Positions 51,819-59,435 of a stretch of 64,000 nt of DNA are shown in pieces. Under the pieces are notes generated by a model that was not told the DNA's origin, searched no databases, and was given only the letters and a program-made list of their open reading frames with translations. The DNA comes from RDXT01 sp033765305 (lineage in GTDB: Bacteria > Bacteroidota > Bacteroidia > J057): NCBI GenBank assembly GCA_033765305.1, contig JANRID010000040.1, positions 204,231 through 268,230 on the forward strand, given 5' to 3'. The stretch's first letter is position 1. Every line of letters starts with the position of its first letter. Made by a program: the position numbers and the translations under genes.

Positions 51819-54358
51819 CGCAAGATTCCCTCCGGCTCCGCTATCCGGGTACCCAGCCGTTTTCGAGCGCGTACCAGGATCTGTTCTTCGGGCGGGAAAC
51901 GGCTGTGCGCGAGCTGATGCAGCGTATCCGGACCGCCTCCGTGACCGTGCTCCACGGCCCCTCCGGCCTGGGCAAGTCCTCCCTGCTCAATGCCCGGATG
52001 ATCCCCATCCTGAGCGGGACGCTGGACGAATCCCTGCGGAAGCAGCTGATGCAGGAGCGGCTCGCCCTCCGGCAGCCTTACGTGACCCTGCCGGTACGCA
52101 TGCAGAGCTACGACCCCCGCCATCCGGAGCAGGCGCTGATGCCCCTCGACCGGCTGGCCCAGGCCCTGCAGGCCGAGGAGCAGACGCAGGACAGCTACCT
52201 GCGCCAGATTCAGGCCGGGCCGGCGCCCACACTCTGGCAGCACTGCCGGCAGATCATGCTGCAGCGGCCCGATCATCAGGGCATCCTGCTGGTCTTCGAC
52301 CAGTTCGAGGAGCTGTTTACCTATCCGGAGGCGGCGGTGCAGGCCTTCTCGGCGCAGCTGGCGGCCCTGCTCAACGACCGCATGCCCGATGCCGAGACCG
52401 CTGCCCTGGAGGCGCTCCTGAGCAGCCGGCCGGATGCCCTGCCGCCTGAGGCCGCTGAGGACCTCGGCCGGCCGCTGTCCCTGCGGGTGCTCATCGCCAT
52501 CCGCTCCGACTATGCCTCCCTCCTCGACCGCCTCGCCGCCGATATTCCCTACATCCAGCGCAACAACTACGAGCTGCGCGCCCTCAGCCCGGAGGAGGCG
52601 CGGGAGGCCATCGTGCGGCCCGCCGCAGCGGAGGGCGCCTTCCAGTCGCCGGCCTTTGCCTATGAGCCGGAGGCCCTCGATGCCCTGCTGGCCTTTCTCG
52701 GCGCCGGCCGGCAGCGGGGCGGGGTGGAGACCATCCAGCTTCAGCTGCTCTGCAACCACCTGGAAGTGCAGCAGGTGATGGGGGCGGGCAGGACCCGCCT
52801 TGCCGAGGCCGACCTCGGCGATCTGCAGGAGGTGGTGGACAGCTACTACCGCAGCCGCATCGCCGCGCTCGGCGACGCGAAGGCCCAGCGCCAGGCCCGC
52901 ATCCTGATCGAGGAGCATATGATCTTCGGCACGCGCCGCCTGACCCTGATCGAGGGGGTGGTGCGGCAGTATGCGGATGCGCCCGTGCTCAAGGCCCTGC
53001 TGGACTGCTACCTCCTGCGGGCGGATGCCGACGTGCAGGGCGGCCTGGTGTACGAGATCAGCCACGACGGGCTGGTGCCCTCCATTGCCAGGGCGCGGGA
53101 GGCCCGCCGGGCGGAGGAGCAGGCCGAGGCCGAGCGCCAGGCCCGCGAGGCGGAGGCGGCCGAGGCGCAGCGCCGCCGCGAGGCCGAGGCCCGGCAGGCC
53201 GAGTACGAGCGCGCCCGCCGCGACAGCCGCCGCAATGCCCGTCTCAGTGTGCTGTTCGGGGTGCTGATGCTGGCGGCTACGGGTGCGACGATCTGGGCGC
53301 TGTACCAGCAAAACAAACTCCAGGCCATTAACCAGGCCTTTCTGACCGGGTTCCGCAACCTGATGGAGCAGTATGAGTTTGCACAGGCCGCTGTATATTT
53401 GAAACAAACGATGGGGCTGGGCGGCGACCCGCAGGAGAGCCTGTATTTCGCTGCCGAGCTGATCTCCGCCTACCGCTATGCCGATACCGTCCAGGCGATC
53501 GAGCTGATCGGGGTTGCGGGTAACCATTTGGATAAACTCTTGTACCGCCGAGGCCAAGAACAAAGATGGATTGATAGTCCTGCGGGGACTCGAAGCAATA
53601 CTATAACAGGGCAAAGTGTTCCGTTGCAACAGTGGATTGATAGTGTTCTTATATATATGGCGCCGGGGGATTCCCTGGCCTTGTGGCACCGCCGGTACAA
53701 TCCGGAGCTGGTGCCTGTGCCGGGCGGCACGTTTTTTAGGGGAGAGGATCCCAATTATCAGGTCACCCTGTCCGATTTCGAAATCGGCCGCACGGAGGTC
53801 ACCTGGAGGCAGTATGCCCTGTTCTGCCGCAGCACGGGCCGGGACCTGCCGGAGGCGCCCGACTGGGGGCGGCCGGCGGATCATCCGGTGGTGAATGTGT
53901 CCTGGGAGGATGCAGGCGCCTACTGCGAATGGCTCAGCCGGCAAACAGGCTGGCGCTTCCGCCTGCCGACGGAGGCAGAGTGGGAGTACGCGGCGGGGGG
54001 CGGCGCCACCGGGCGGACGGAGTATGCAGGCACGGACCGGGCGGATGAACTGGAGGACTATGCGTGGTACAGCGCCAATTCGGGCGGCCAGACCCACCCG
54101 GTGAAGCAGAAACAGCCCAACGCGCTGGGTTTGTACGATATGAGCGGGAACGTCTGGGAGTGGTGCCAGGACTGGTACGGTGAGTATCCTGCCGGGCCGC
54201 AGACGAATCCTGCAGGCCCTGCATCACGCTCGTACCGGGTGCGCCGCGGGGGCAGTTGGGACTACGACGCGGAGTTCTGCCGGGTCGCCGACCGCTTCAA
54301 CTACATCCCCGCCCGCCGCAACTTCAACCTTGGCTTCCGCCTCTCGAGGACCCCTTAG
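51815..54358 (+). CDS. nSTAND1-type NTPase with coiled coil, membrane segment and C-terminal FGE-sulfatase-like domain
   Basis: 847 residues. About 8-415 form a STAND-class P-loop NTPase (nSTAND1-like): YPGTQPFSSAYQDLFFGRE, Walker A GPSGLGKSS (48-56), Walker B GILLVFDQFEELF (156-168), RVLIAIRSDYASLLDRL, YELRALSPEEAREAIVRPA. About 428-471 is a highly charged coiled coil, about 475-498 a membrane helix (VLFGVLMLAATGATIWALY), then a helical stretch, and about 630-847 an FGE/SUMF1-like C-type-lectin fold (VPVPGGTFFRGED; RLPTEAEWEYAAGGG; GNVWEWCQDWYGEY; RRGGSW; GFRLSRTP). Inferred role: sensor and switch for the SIR2-like effector, with the FGE fold as ligand-binding end. The last 30 codons look like a mutagenised variable region. 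Confidence 0.85.
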   Translation: MTQDSLRLRYPGTQPFSSAYQDLFFGRETAVRELMQRIRTASVTVLHGPSGLGKSSLLNARMIPILSGTLDESLRKQLMQERLALRQPYVTLPVRMQSYDPRHPEQALMPLDRLAQALQAEEQTQDSYLRQIQAGPAPTLWQHCRQIMLQRPDHQGILLVFDQFEELFTYPEAAVQAFSAQLAALLNDRMPDAETAALEALLSSRPDALPPEAAEDLGRPLSLRVLIAIRSDYASLLDRLAADIPYIQRNNYELRALSPEEAREAIVRPAAAEGAFQSPAFAYEPEALDALLAFLGAGRQRGGVETIQLQLLCNHLEVQQVMGAGRTRLAEADLGDLQEVVDSYYRSRIAALGDAKAQRQARILIEEHMIFGTRRLTLIEGVVRQYADAPVLKALLDCYLLRADADVQGGLVYEISHDGLVPSIARAREARRAEEQAEAERQAREAEAAEAQRRREAEARQAEYERARRDSRRNARLSVLFGVLMLAATGATIWALYQQNKLQAINQAFLTGFRNLMEQYEFAQAAVYLKQTMGLGGDPQESLYFAAELISAYRYADTVQAIELIGVAGNHLDKLLYRRGQEQRWIDSPAGTRSNTITGQSVPLQQWIDSVLIYMAPGDSLALWHRRYNPELVPVPGGTFFRGEDPNYQVTLSDFEIGRTEVTWRQYALFCRSTGRDLPEAPDWGRPADHPVVNVSWEDAGAYCEWLSRQTGWRFRLPTEAEWEYAAGGGATGRTEYAGTDRADELEDYAWYSANSGGQTHPVKQKQPNALGLYDMSGNVWEWCQDWYGEYPAGPQTNPAGPASRSYRVRRGGSWDYDAEFCRVADRFNYIPARRNFNLGFRLSRTP
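54251..54343 (+). other. DGR-like variable-region candidate at the 3' end of the STAND gene
   Basis: The end of the FGE domain follows the frame R-G-G-S-W-(6)-C-R-V-A-x-R-(4)-P-x-x-R-(4)-G-F-R-L used by FGE-type targets of diversity-generating retroelements. At 13 positions that hold AAC in typical template repeats the codons here are GAC, TAC, GAC, TTC, GAC, TTC, AAC, TAC, ATC, CGC, AAC, TTC and AAC: all end in C and differ only where an A would be replaced. Part of that bias could come from the GC-rich genome and from the fold itself. No template repeat, avd or reverse transcriptase lies in the window. Confidence 0.45.
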
Positions 54359-54443
54359 ATTCGGCCTTTTTTACCTTCTTACCTTTCGGCTCCGCTCAAG
54401 GCAGGCCTTCTGGCGCGGCTGGGGGGCTCCGCCGGTTTTTTAT

Positions 54444-54508
54444 GCCCGGCGCCGGAGGCGGCCCCGCGCCGCGAAGCAAGGCGCAAGGGGCTGCCTCCGG
54501 CGCCGGGC
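54444..54508. repeat. Long inverted repeat able to form a hairpin
   Basis: Perfect 16-bp arms (gcccggcgccggaggc 54444-54459 and its complement 54493-54508) around a 33-base interior that itself has complementary blocks. Runs of T precede it on the plus strand but no U-run follows on either strand, so it does not fit a terminator. It resembles REP-like or processed-RNA elements. Confidence 0.7.
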
Positions 54509-54604
54509 TGCCGTGTGCAGGGGCAGGATATAGGCCATTTGCGAAAGTTATCCACCGGTCTCTGGTATTGGCAGGGAACTTGTGCCGCATGCGTCCGCTG
54601 TGCT

Positions 54605-54837
54605 GCATATATGCCGGCTGCCGGGCCCTGCAGGGGCCTGCGGGCCGCTCCGGAGACCCGCTGAGGGCGGCAGGCCTGCGGCATCTGGGCAGGTCCGGGG
54701 TGCGGCAGGCCTGGCAGATGCCTGCATAGCCGCCTGCAGCGCTGCCGCTGCGGGGTCTCCGGCCAGCCATATATGCAGCCCAGCAGCAGCTGCGGTGCTA
54801 TATATGCATGCGCCGGGCTGCGCAGCAGCATATATGC
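54605..54837. repeat. Cluster of GCATATATGC palindromic words
   Basis: GCATATATGC at 54605-54614 and 54828-54837, with near copies at 54768-54776 and about 54797-54811. Each is an AT-rich palindrome in a very GC-rich background. Confidence 0.5.
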
Positions 54838-54880
54838 GCCGCGCTCCGCTCAGCCGCCTGTCTGAAGAACCGCAAGGGAA

Positions 54881-55007
54881 GGCATTATACAACCCTTATA
54901 AGGATTAAGTAATTGATATTCGGCATTATACAACCCTTATAAGGGTTAAATATTTGATATTCGGCATTATACAACCCTTATAAGGGTTCGCAACCCTTAT
55001 AAGGGTT
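54881..55007. repeat. 41-bp tandem repeat with 16-bp perfect palindrome
   Basis: Units start at 54881, 54922 and 54963, exactly 41 bp apart, each with GGCATTATAC followed by AACCCTTATAAGGGTT. The palindrome is imperfect in the first unit (GGATT) and perfect at 54932-54947, 54973-54988 and 54992-55007, the last being an extra copy 19 bp after the third. Strongly AT-rich compared with the surroundings. Confidence 0.9.
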
Positions 55008-55070
55008 AAGTAGATGATTTTCAGTATTTTATAAGCTTGACTCAAGCCTATGGCCCTTCGGGCCGGGCCC

Positions 55071-55296
55071 GCGCCAGGGCTTCGGCTCCGCTCAGCCGCC
55101 GGCCCCGCCCAGCGCCGCAGGCGCATTCCAGTCTTACGACGTGCGGGTTTGGCCGGGCTTCGGCTTCGCTCAGCCGCCGGCCCCGCCCAGCGCCGCAGGC
55201 GCATTCCAGTCTTACTACTTGATACTGAATACTTTCTACTACCCAAGCCCCAGCGCAGCCGCTCCCACTACTCAATACGCACTACTCAATACCCCC
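55071..55296 (+). repeat. Right copy (with an extra partial copy) of the flanking direct repeat
   Basis: 55128-55290 matches 50399-50560 in the same orientation, including the tail GATACTGAATACTTTCTAC and the first CACTACTC units. In front of it, 55071-55140 is a second, partial copy of the GGCTTCGGCTCCGCTCAGCC to CAGTCTTACGAC block, so the right side carries a tandem pair. It ends 35 bp before the flavin reductase stop codon. Confidence 0.85.
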
Positions 55297-55330
55297 CAAG
55301 GCAGTCTTACTACTTGATACTTGATACTTC

Positions 55331-56206
55331 CTACTCCCCGCTCAGCAGCACCTGCCAGGCCCGGCCCAGCTCGCCGGCGCGGATCAGCGCCTGCGCATAG
55401 CCATGCAGGCGGAGCACCCCCGCCTCCGCACCCTCCGCCAGGGCCTGCACCACCTCCGGATCGGCGAGGGCGCTGCCGTCCCGGGCAGGCACTTCAAGCG
55501 CAGAAGCCAGCTGCGCCAGGTCATTGCCGGTCAGGACCGCGCTGTGGCGGATCTGCGGCGGCAGCCCGTCGAAGCCGATGGACATCGCCTGCTGGTCCTG
55601 CGGAATGGGGAAGACCGCCCCGCCGCTGGCGCGGCAGTAGAAGGCCCGGCCCATGCGCGCCATCAGGTCGATCTTGTGCGGATCGATCCGCGACTCGGCA
55701 TCCAGCACCCGCTCTGCGATGTGGATCGCCACCACCTCGCAGAGGATGAGGTTGCCGGCGCCCCCGCCGTCGCCCAGAGGGATGATCTGCTGCACCCGGC
55801 ACTCCAGCTGCGCCGGCGACTCGGCCACCCGGAAGGGCTTCACCCGCTCGGACGCGAGGGGCGTGAGCCCCGCTTTCTCAAACTCGCTCACCTCCGGCGG
55901 ATATTCCACCCCCGCCAGCGACATCTGCCAGGCGATATCGTAGCTCACCGCATTGATGACTGCCTCGCCGGTGGCCTCGATATTGCTCAGGGTGTCCTTG
56001 ACGCTCCGGTTGCGCGCCCGGCGGTTGGACGAGAAGACCACGATGGGCGGATTGGAACTGAAGCAGTTGAAGAAGCTGTACGGCGCCAGGTTGGGCGTGC
56101 CGTCGGGGGCGAGCGTGCTCACGAAGGCGATGGGGCGCGGTGCCACGATGCCCAGCAGGTACTGGTGCAGCTGGGGCTGGGGCAGGGATTCCGGAAAGAG
56201 GGTCAT
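55331..56206 (-). CDS. Flavin reductase-like, FMN-binding split-barrel protein
   Basis: 291 residues of the flavin reductase-like family that binds FMN in a split barrel: LLGIVAPRPIAFVSTLAPDG, NLAPYSFFNCFSSNPPIVVF and NAVSYDIAWQMSLAGVEYP are typical. The reaction is either flavin reduction by NAD(P)H or an oxidoreductase role; this cannot be decided. ATG at 56204-56206 (MTLFPESLP) was chosen; the frame upstream is short and basic. It is the first chromosomal gene right of the island repeats. Confidence 0.85.
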   Translation of the reverse strand: MTLFPESLPQPQLHQYLLGIVAPRPIAFVSTLAPDGTPNLAPYSFFNCFSSNPPIVVFSSNRRARNRSVKDTLSNIEATGEAVINAVSYDIAWQMSLAGVEYPPEVSEFEKAGLTPLASERVKPFRVAESPAQLECRVQQIIPLGDGGGAGNLILCEVVAIHIAERVLDAESRIDPHKIDLMARMGRAFYCRASGGAVFPIPQDQQAMSIGFDGLPPQIRHSAVLTGNDLAQLASALEVPARDGSALADPEVVQALAEGAEAGVLRLHGYAQALIRAGELGRAWQVLLSGE

Positions 56207-56363
56207 GGGCAATCGGCAAACAAAGCGGCAGCAACTTCGGAAAAAAGCGCCGCTTTTCCAGTGACCGGAATCACGCAGGTGCAGCGTGCTGCCGGTCATT
56301 TTTTTGCCCTGCGCTTGCCCCGCTGCCGGGGGATTGCCTATTTTGAGAACCTCACCCCCGCCT

Positions 56364-57653
56364 ATGCCTGCTGCCCGTTCCCCCTGGTTCTGGATTCCGA
56401 CCCTCTATTTCTTCCAGGCCATCCCCAATGTCCTGATCGTCACGGTGTCTGTGCTGCTCTACACGGAGCTGGGGCTGAGCAATCCGGAGATCGCCTTCTA
56501 CACCAGCCTGCTCTACCTGCCCTGGGTGCTCAAGCCCCTGTGGAGCCCGGCGGTGGAGCTGCTGCGCACGCGGCGCTGGTGGATTGTGGCCATGCAGGCG
56601 CTCATCGCCATCTGCCTCGGCGGGGTGACCGGCTCGCTGGGCGGCAGCTCCTTTCTGCTCTGGAGCCTGCTGAGCTTCTGGCTGGCCGCATTTGCCAGCG
56701 CCACCCATGACATCGCCGCGGACGGCTTCTACCTGCTGGCGCTGCGGCAGGACGAGCAGGCCCTGTTCGTGGGCATCCGCTCCTTCTTTTTCCGCCTTGC
56801 CATGATCAGCATCAACGGCGGCCTGGTGGTGCTGGCCGGCGAACTCGGCCGGCAGATGCCCAAGCCTGCCGCCTGGCAGTACGCCTTCGGGCTGGCGGCG
56901 CTCGCCTCCGGCCTGCTGGCGCTCTATCACAGCCGCATCCTGCCCTTCCCGGCCTCCGACCGCCCCGGCGGCCAGACCTGGGAGGCCCGGATTCCCTTTC
57001 TGGAGGTCTTCGCCTCCTTTTTCCGCAAACCCGGCATCGGCCTGATCCTGGCCTATATCCTGCTGTACCGCCTCGGCGAGTCGCAGCTGGTGAAGCTGGC
57101 CCAGCCCTTCCTCAAAGCGCCCCTGGCCGAGGGCGGCCTCGGCCTCAGCACCACCCAGGTAGGCCTGGTGTACGGCACATTCGGCGTAGGCGCCCTCGTG
57201 GGCGGCGGCATCCTGGGCGGCATCGCCATTTCCCTGCACGGCCTGAAGCGCTGGATCTGGTGGATGGTCGCCGCAATCAACGTGCCCAATCTGGGCTACG
57301 TGCTGCTGGCCTGGCTCCAGCCGAACAGCATCTGGGCGGTAGGCGCGGCGGTGGTGGCGGAGCAGTTCGGCTACGGCTTCGGCTTCTCGGCCTTCATGAT
57401 GTACCTCATGTATGCGGCACGGGGGGCGCACCAGACGGCGCACTATGCCATCGGCACCGGGTTTATGGCGGCGGGCATGATGCTGCCCGGCATGATCAGC
57501 GGCTGGATCCAAAGCCAGACCGGCTACCTGTGGTTTTTTGTGTGGGTGGTGATCGCCACCATTCCGGCCTTTGTCCTCACAGCCTTCATCCCCCTCGACG
57601 CGGAATTCGGCAAACGCCGGCCTGAACAGCCTGATCCCGATGAAATATCCTGA
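56364..57653 (+). CDS. AmpG-like major facilitator transporter
   Basis: 429 residues with about 12 hydrophobic helices. Similar in plan to AmpG/PAT-type permeases: LYFFQAIPNVLIVTVSVLLY at the start, LPWVLKPLWSPAVELL, and ASATHDIAADGFYLLAL, which matches the AmpG ATQDIxxDG motif. AmpG imports anhydromuropeptides for cell-wall recycling. The next gene is a NagZ-like hexosaminidase overlapping by 14 bp, which supports that role strongly. ATG at 56364. Confidence 0.85.
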   Translation: MPAARSPWFWIPTLYFFQAIPNVLIVTVSVLLYTELGLSNPEIAFYTSLLYLPWVLKPLWSPAVELLRTRRWWIVAMQALIAICLGGVTGSLGGSSFLLWSLLSFWLAAFASATHDIAADGFYLLALRQDEQALFVGIRSFFFRLAMISINGGLVVLAGELGRQMPKPAAWQYAFGLAALASGLLALYHSRILPFPASDRPGGQTWEARIPFLEVFASFFRKPGIGLILAYILLYRLGESQLVKLAQPFLKAPLAEGGLGLSTTQVGLVYGTFGVGALVGGGILGGIAISLHGLKRWIWWMVAAINVPNLGYVLLAWLQPNSIWAVGAAVVAEQFGYGFGFSAFMMYLMYAARGAHQTAHYAIGTGFMAAGMMLPGMISGWIQSQTGYLWFFVWVVIATIPAFVLTAFIPLDAEFGKRRPEQPDPDEIS

Positions 57654-59364
57654 ACGACAGACCGTTGCGCCCGCCGGATTCCCGGCGCCGGATCTCTTTC
57701 ATCCCTGGGTGGAGGCGCAGCTGGCGCAGCTGAGCCCGGAGGCACGCATCGCCCAGCTGCTGCACGTGCCCGCCTGGTCTGGCCGGGCCCCGGAGCACGA
57801 AGCGGAACTCGCCGCGCTGGTGCGCACCTTCGGCATCGGCGGGCTGATCTTTTTTCAGGGCCATCCGGCGCGGCAGCTGGAGATGACCCGCCGCCTGCAG
57901 GCGGCTTCGCAGATCCCGATGCTGATCGGGATGGATGCGGAATGGGGGCTGGCCATGCGGCTCGACGGCACGATGCCCTTCCCCTACGCCATCGCGCTGG
58001 GCGCGCTGGAGGGCCCGGACGCAGCGGCGCTCATCCGCGCAGCGGGGGCCGCCGCCGGGCGGCAATGCCGCCGCATCGGCGTGCAGATCAACTATGCGCC
58101 GGTGGCCGATGTCAATACCCATCCGGCCAATCCGGTAATCGGGTTCCGCTCCTTCGGCGCGGAGCCGGAGGCCGTGGCAGCCTGCGCTGCTGCTTTCATG
58201 GAGGGCCTGCAGTCGGCAGGCGTGCTGGCGGTGGCCAAGCATTTTCCCGGCCACGGCGATACCCGCCAGGACAGCCACTTCGCCCTGGCGACGGTGGACC
58301 ATGCGCGGGAGCGCCTGGATGCGGTAGAACTGGCGCCCTTCCGGGCGCTGATCCGGGCCGGCATCGGCGGGATCATGACCGGCCATCTGGCGGTGCCCGC
58401 GCTTGAGCCCGCGCCGGGCCTGCCAGCTACCCTGAGCCGCCGCGTGGTGCAGGCGCTCCTGCGGGAGGAAATGGGCTTCAGCGGGCTGATATTCAGCGAT
58501 GCGCTGGACATGCAGGGCGTAGCGGGCCGCTATTCGTACGCGGAGACCATCGCCGGCGCGGCTGCCGCAGGCCACGATGCGCTCATCTTTGTGCGGGAGG
58601 TGCCGCAGGCGCTGGAGGCGGTGCAGGCAGCGGTCCGGCAGGGGGCGCTGAGCTGGGAGGAAATCGAACTGCGATGCCGCAGGGTGCTGGCATGCAAGCA
58701 GATGCTGGGGCTGGACCGCATGGCCGTGCCGCCGCTGGAAGGCCTGGAGACAGACCTGGACCTGCCGGCGGATCAGGCGCTGCTGGCGCAGATTTCGGCG
58801 CGGAATATCACCCTGCTGCGGGGGGCGCTGGCACCGCTGGACCCGCATGCCGCGACGGCGGTCATCTCGGTGGCGGCGGGTGTCCCGCAGCCGGATGCGG
58901 AACTGGCGCACCATGCCCTGGACAAAGGGGCAGGGGAAGGGCCGCCTGCGGCGGCTTTTCACGCGGATCTTACAGCGGCGCTGCGGGCCCGCTGCCTGCA
59001 GCTCTATCCGGACAGCAGCGCGGATGCGCTGGCGGCGGCAGCGGCCCTGCTGGCGGAGTCGGAGCAGGCGGTGATCAGCCTGCACCGGGTGGAGCCCCGG
59101 CCTGCGCGGGGCTTCGGCCTGGCGCCCGCAACCCTGAATCAGCTGAATACGCTGCTGAGTATCAGGCAGTCTGTTTTCTGCCACTTCGCCAATCCGTTCG
59201 CGCTGGAGCGGATCGGGCCGCTGGAGCGCTGCACAGCGGTGCTCACGTCCTATCTGGACAGCGTGCAGGCGGAGCGGAGCATGGCGCAGGTGCTGCTGGG
59301 GCGGCTGCCGGCCGCAGGCAGGTTTCCCGGCAGCGCAAGTGCGCTCTTTCGGGAACTTTCCTGA
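57640..59364 (+). CDS. GH3 beta-N-acetylhexosaminidase (NagZ-like)
   Basis: 574 residues. The GH3 barrel has KHFPGHGDTRQDSH starting at Lys200, the NagZ-type His/Asp loop, and Asp287 in LIFSDALDMQGV as the likely nucleophile. A further about 170 residues form a GH3 C-terminal-like region, longer than the simplest NagZ. It should remove GlcNAc from muropeptides taken up by the permease encoded just before it. No signal peptide is visible, fitting a cytoplasmic recycling enzyme. The ATG at 57640 overlaps the permease stop by 14 bp. Confidence 0.87.
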   Translation: MKYPERQTVAPAGFPAPDLFHPWVEAQLAQLSPEARIAQLLHVPAWSGRAPEHEAELAALVRTFGIGGLIFFQGHPARQLEMTRRLQAASQIPMLIGMDAEWGLAMRLDGTMPFPYAIALGALEGPDAAALIRAAGAAAGRQCRRIGVQINYAPVADVNTHPANPVIGFRSFGAEPEAVAACAAAFMEGLQSAGVLAVAKHFPGHGDTRQDSHFALATVDHARERLDAVELAPFRALIRAGIGGIMTGHLAVPALEPAPGLPATLSRRVVQALLREEMGFSGLIFSDALDMQGVAGRYSYAETIAGAAAAGHDALIFVREVPQALEAVQAAVRQGALSWEEIELRCRRVLACKQMLGLDRMAVPPLEGLETDLDLPADQALLAQISARNITLLRGALAPLDPHAATAVISVAAGVPQPDAELAHHALDKGAGEGPPAAAFHADLTAALRARCLQLYPDSSADALAAAAALLAESEQAVISLHRVEPRPARGFGLAPATLNQLNTLLSIRQSVFCHFANPFALERIGPLERCTAVLTSYLDSVQAERSMAQVLLGRLPAAGRFPGSASALFRELS

Positions 59365-59404
59365 CACGGACGGCGCAGGCGGCAATTTTCCGGGTGATTC
59401 ACCC

Positions 59405-59412
59405 TATCTTTG
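59405..59412 (+). promoter_or_regulatory. Predicted -7 box for the aminotransferase gene
   Basis: TATCTTTG matches TAnnTTTG exactly, 23 bases before the ATG at 59436. The -33 region lacks a clear TTG, so this rests on the -7 box. Confidence 0.4.
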
Positions 59413-59435
59413 GCAAATTTGCTTACCGGCTGCCC

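Larger units (their letters stand above)
54359..55330. other. Non-coding 972-bp stretch: right border of the accessory island
   Basis: No gene can be supported. Contents in order: a T-rich start (54368-54384), a long inverted repeat (54444-54508), four GCATATATGC-type words (54605-54837), the 41-bp tandem repeat with the AACCCTTATAAGGGTT palindrome (54881-55007), and a tandem pair of the flanking repeat (55071-55296). The word CGGCTCCGCTCA, a core of the flanking repeat, also occurs in part at 54386 and 54843, suggesting more decayed copies. Confidence 0.8.

Noticed and set aside
54444..54508. Rho-independent terminator of the STAND operon
   Set aside because: The stem is strong but no U-run follows on either strand and the loop is long.
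54881..55007. CRISPR array
   Set aside because: Units are continuous tandem copies of 41 bp without unique spacers, and no cas gene is near.
54360..55330. Template repeat or reverse transcriptase for the variable-region candidate
   Set aside because: I looked for copies of the GGGGGCAGTTGG and CTTGGCTTCCGCCTC words and for a reverse transcriptase frame and saw none in the window.
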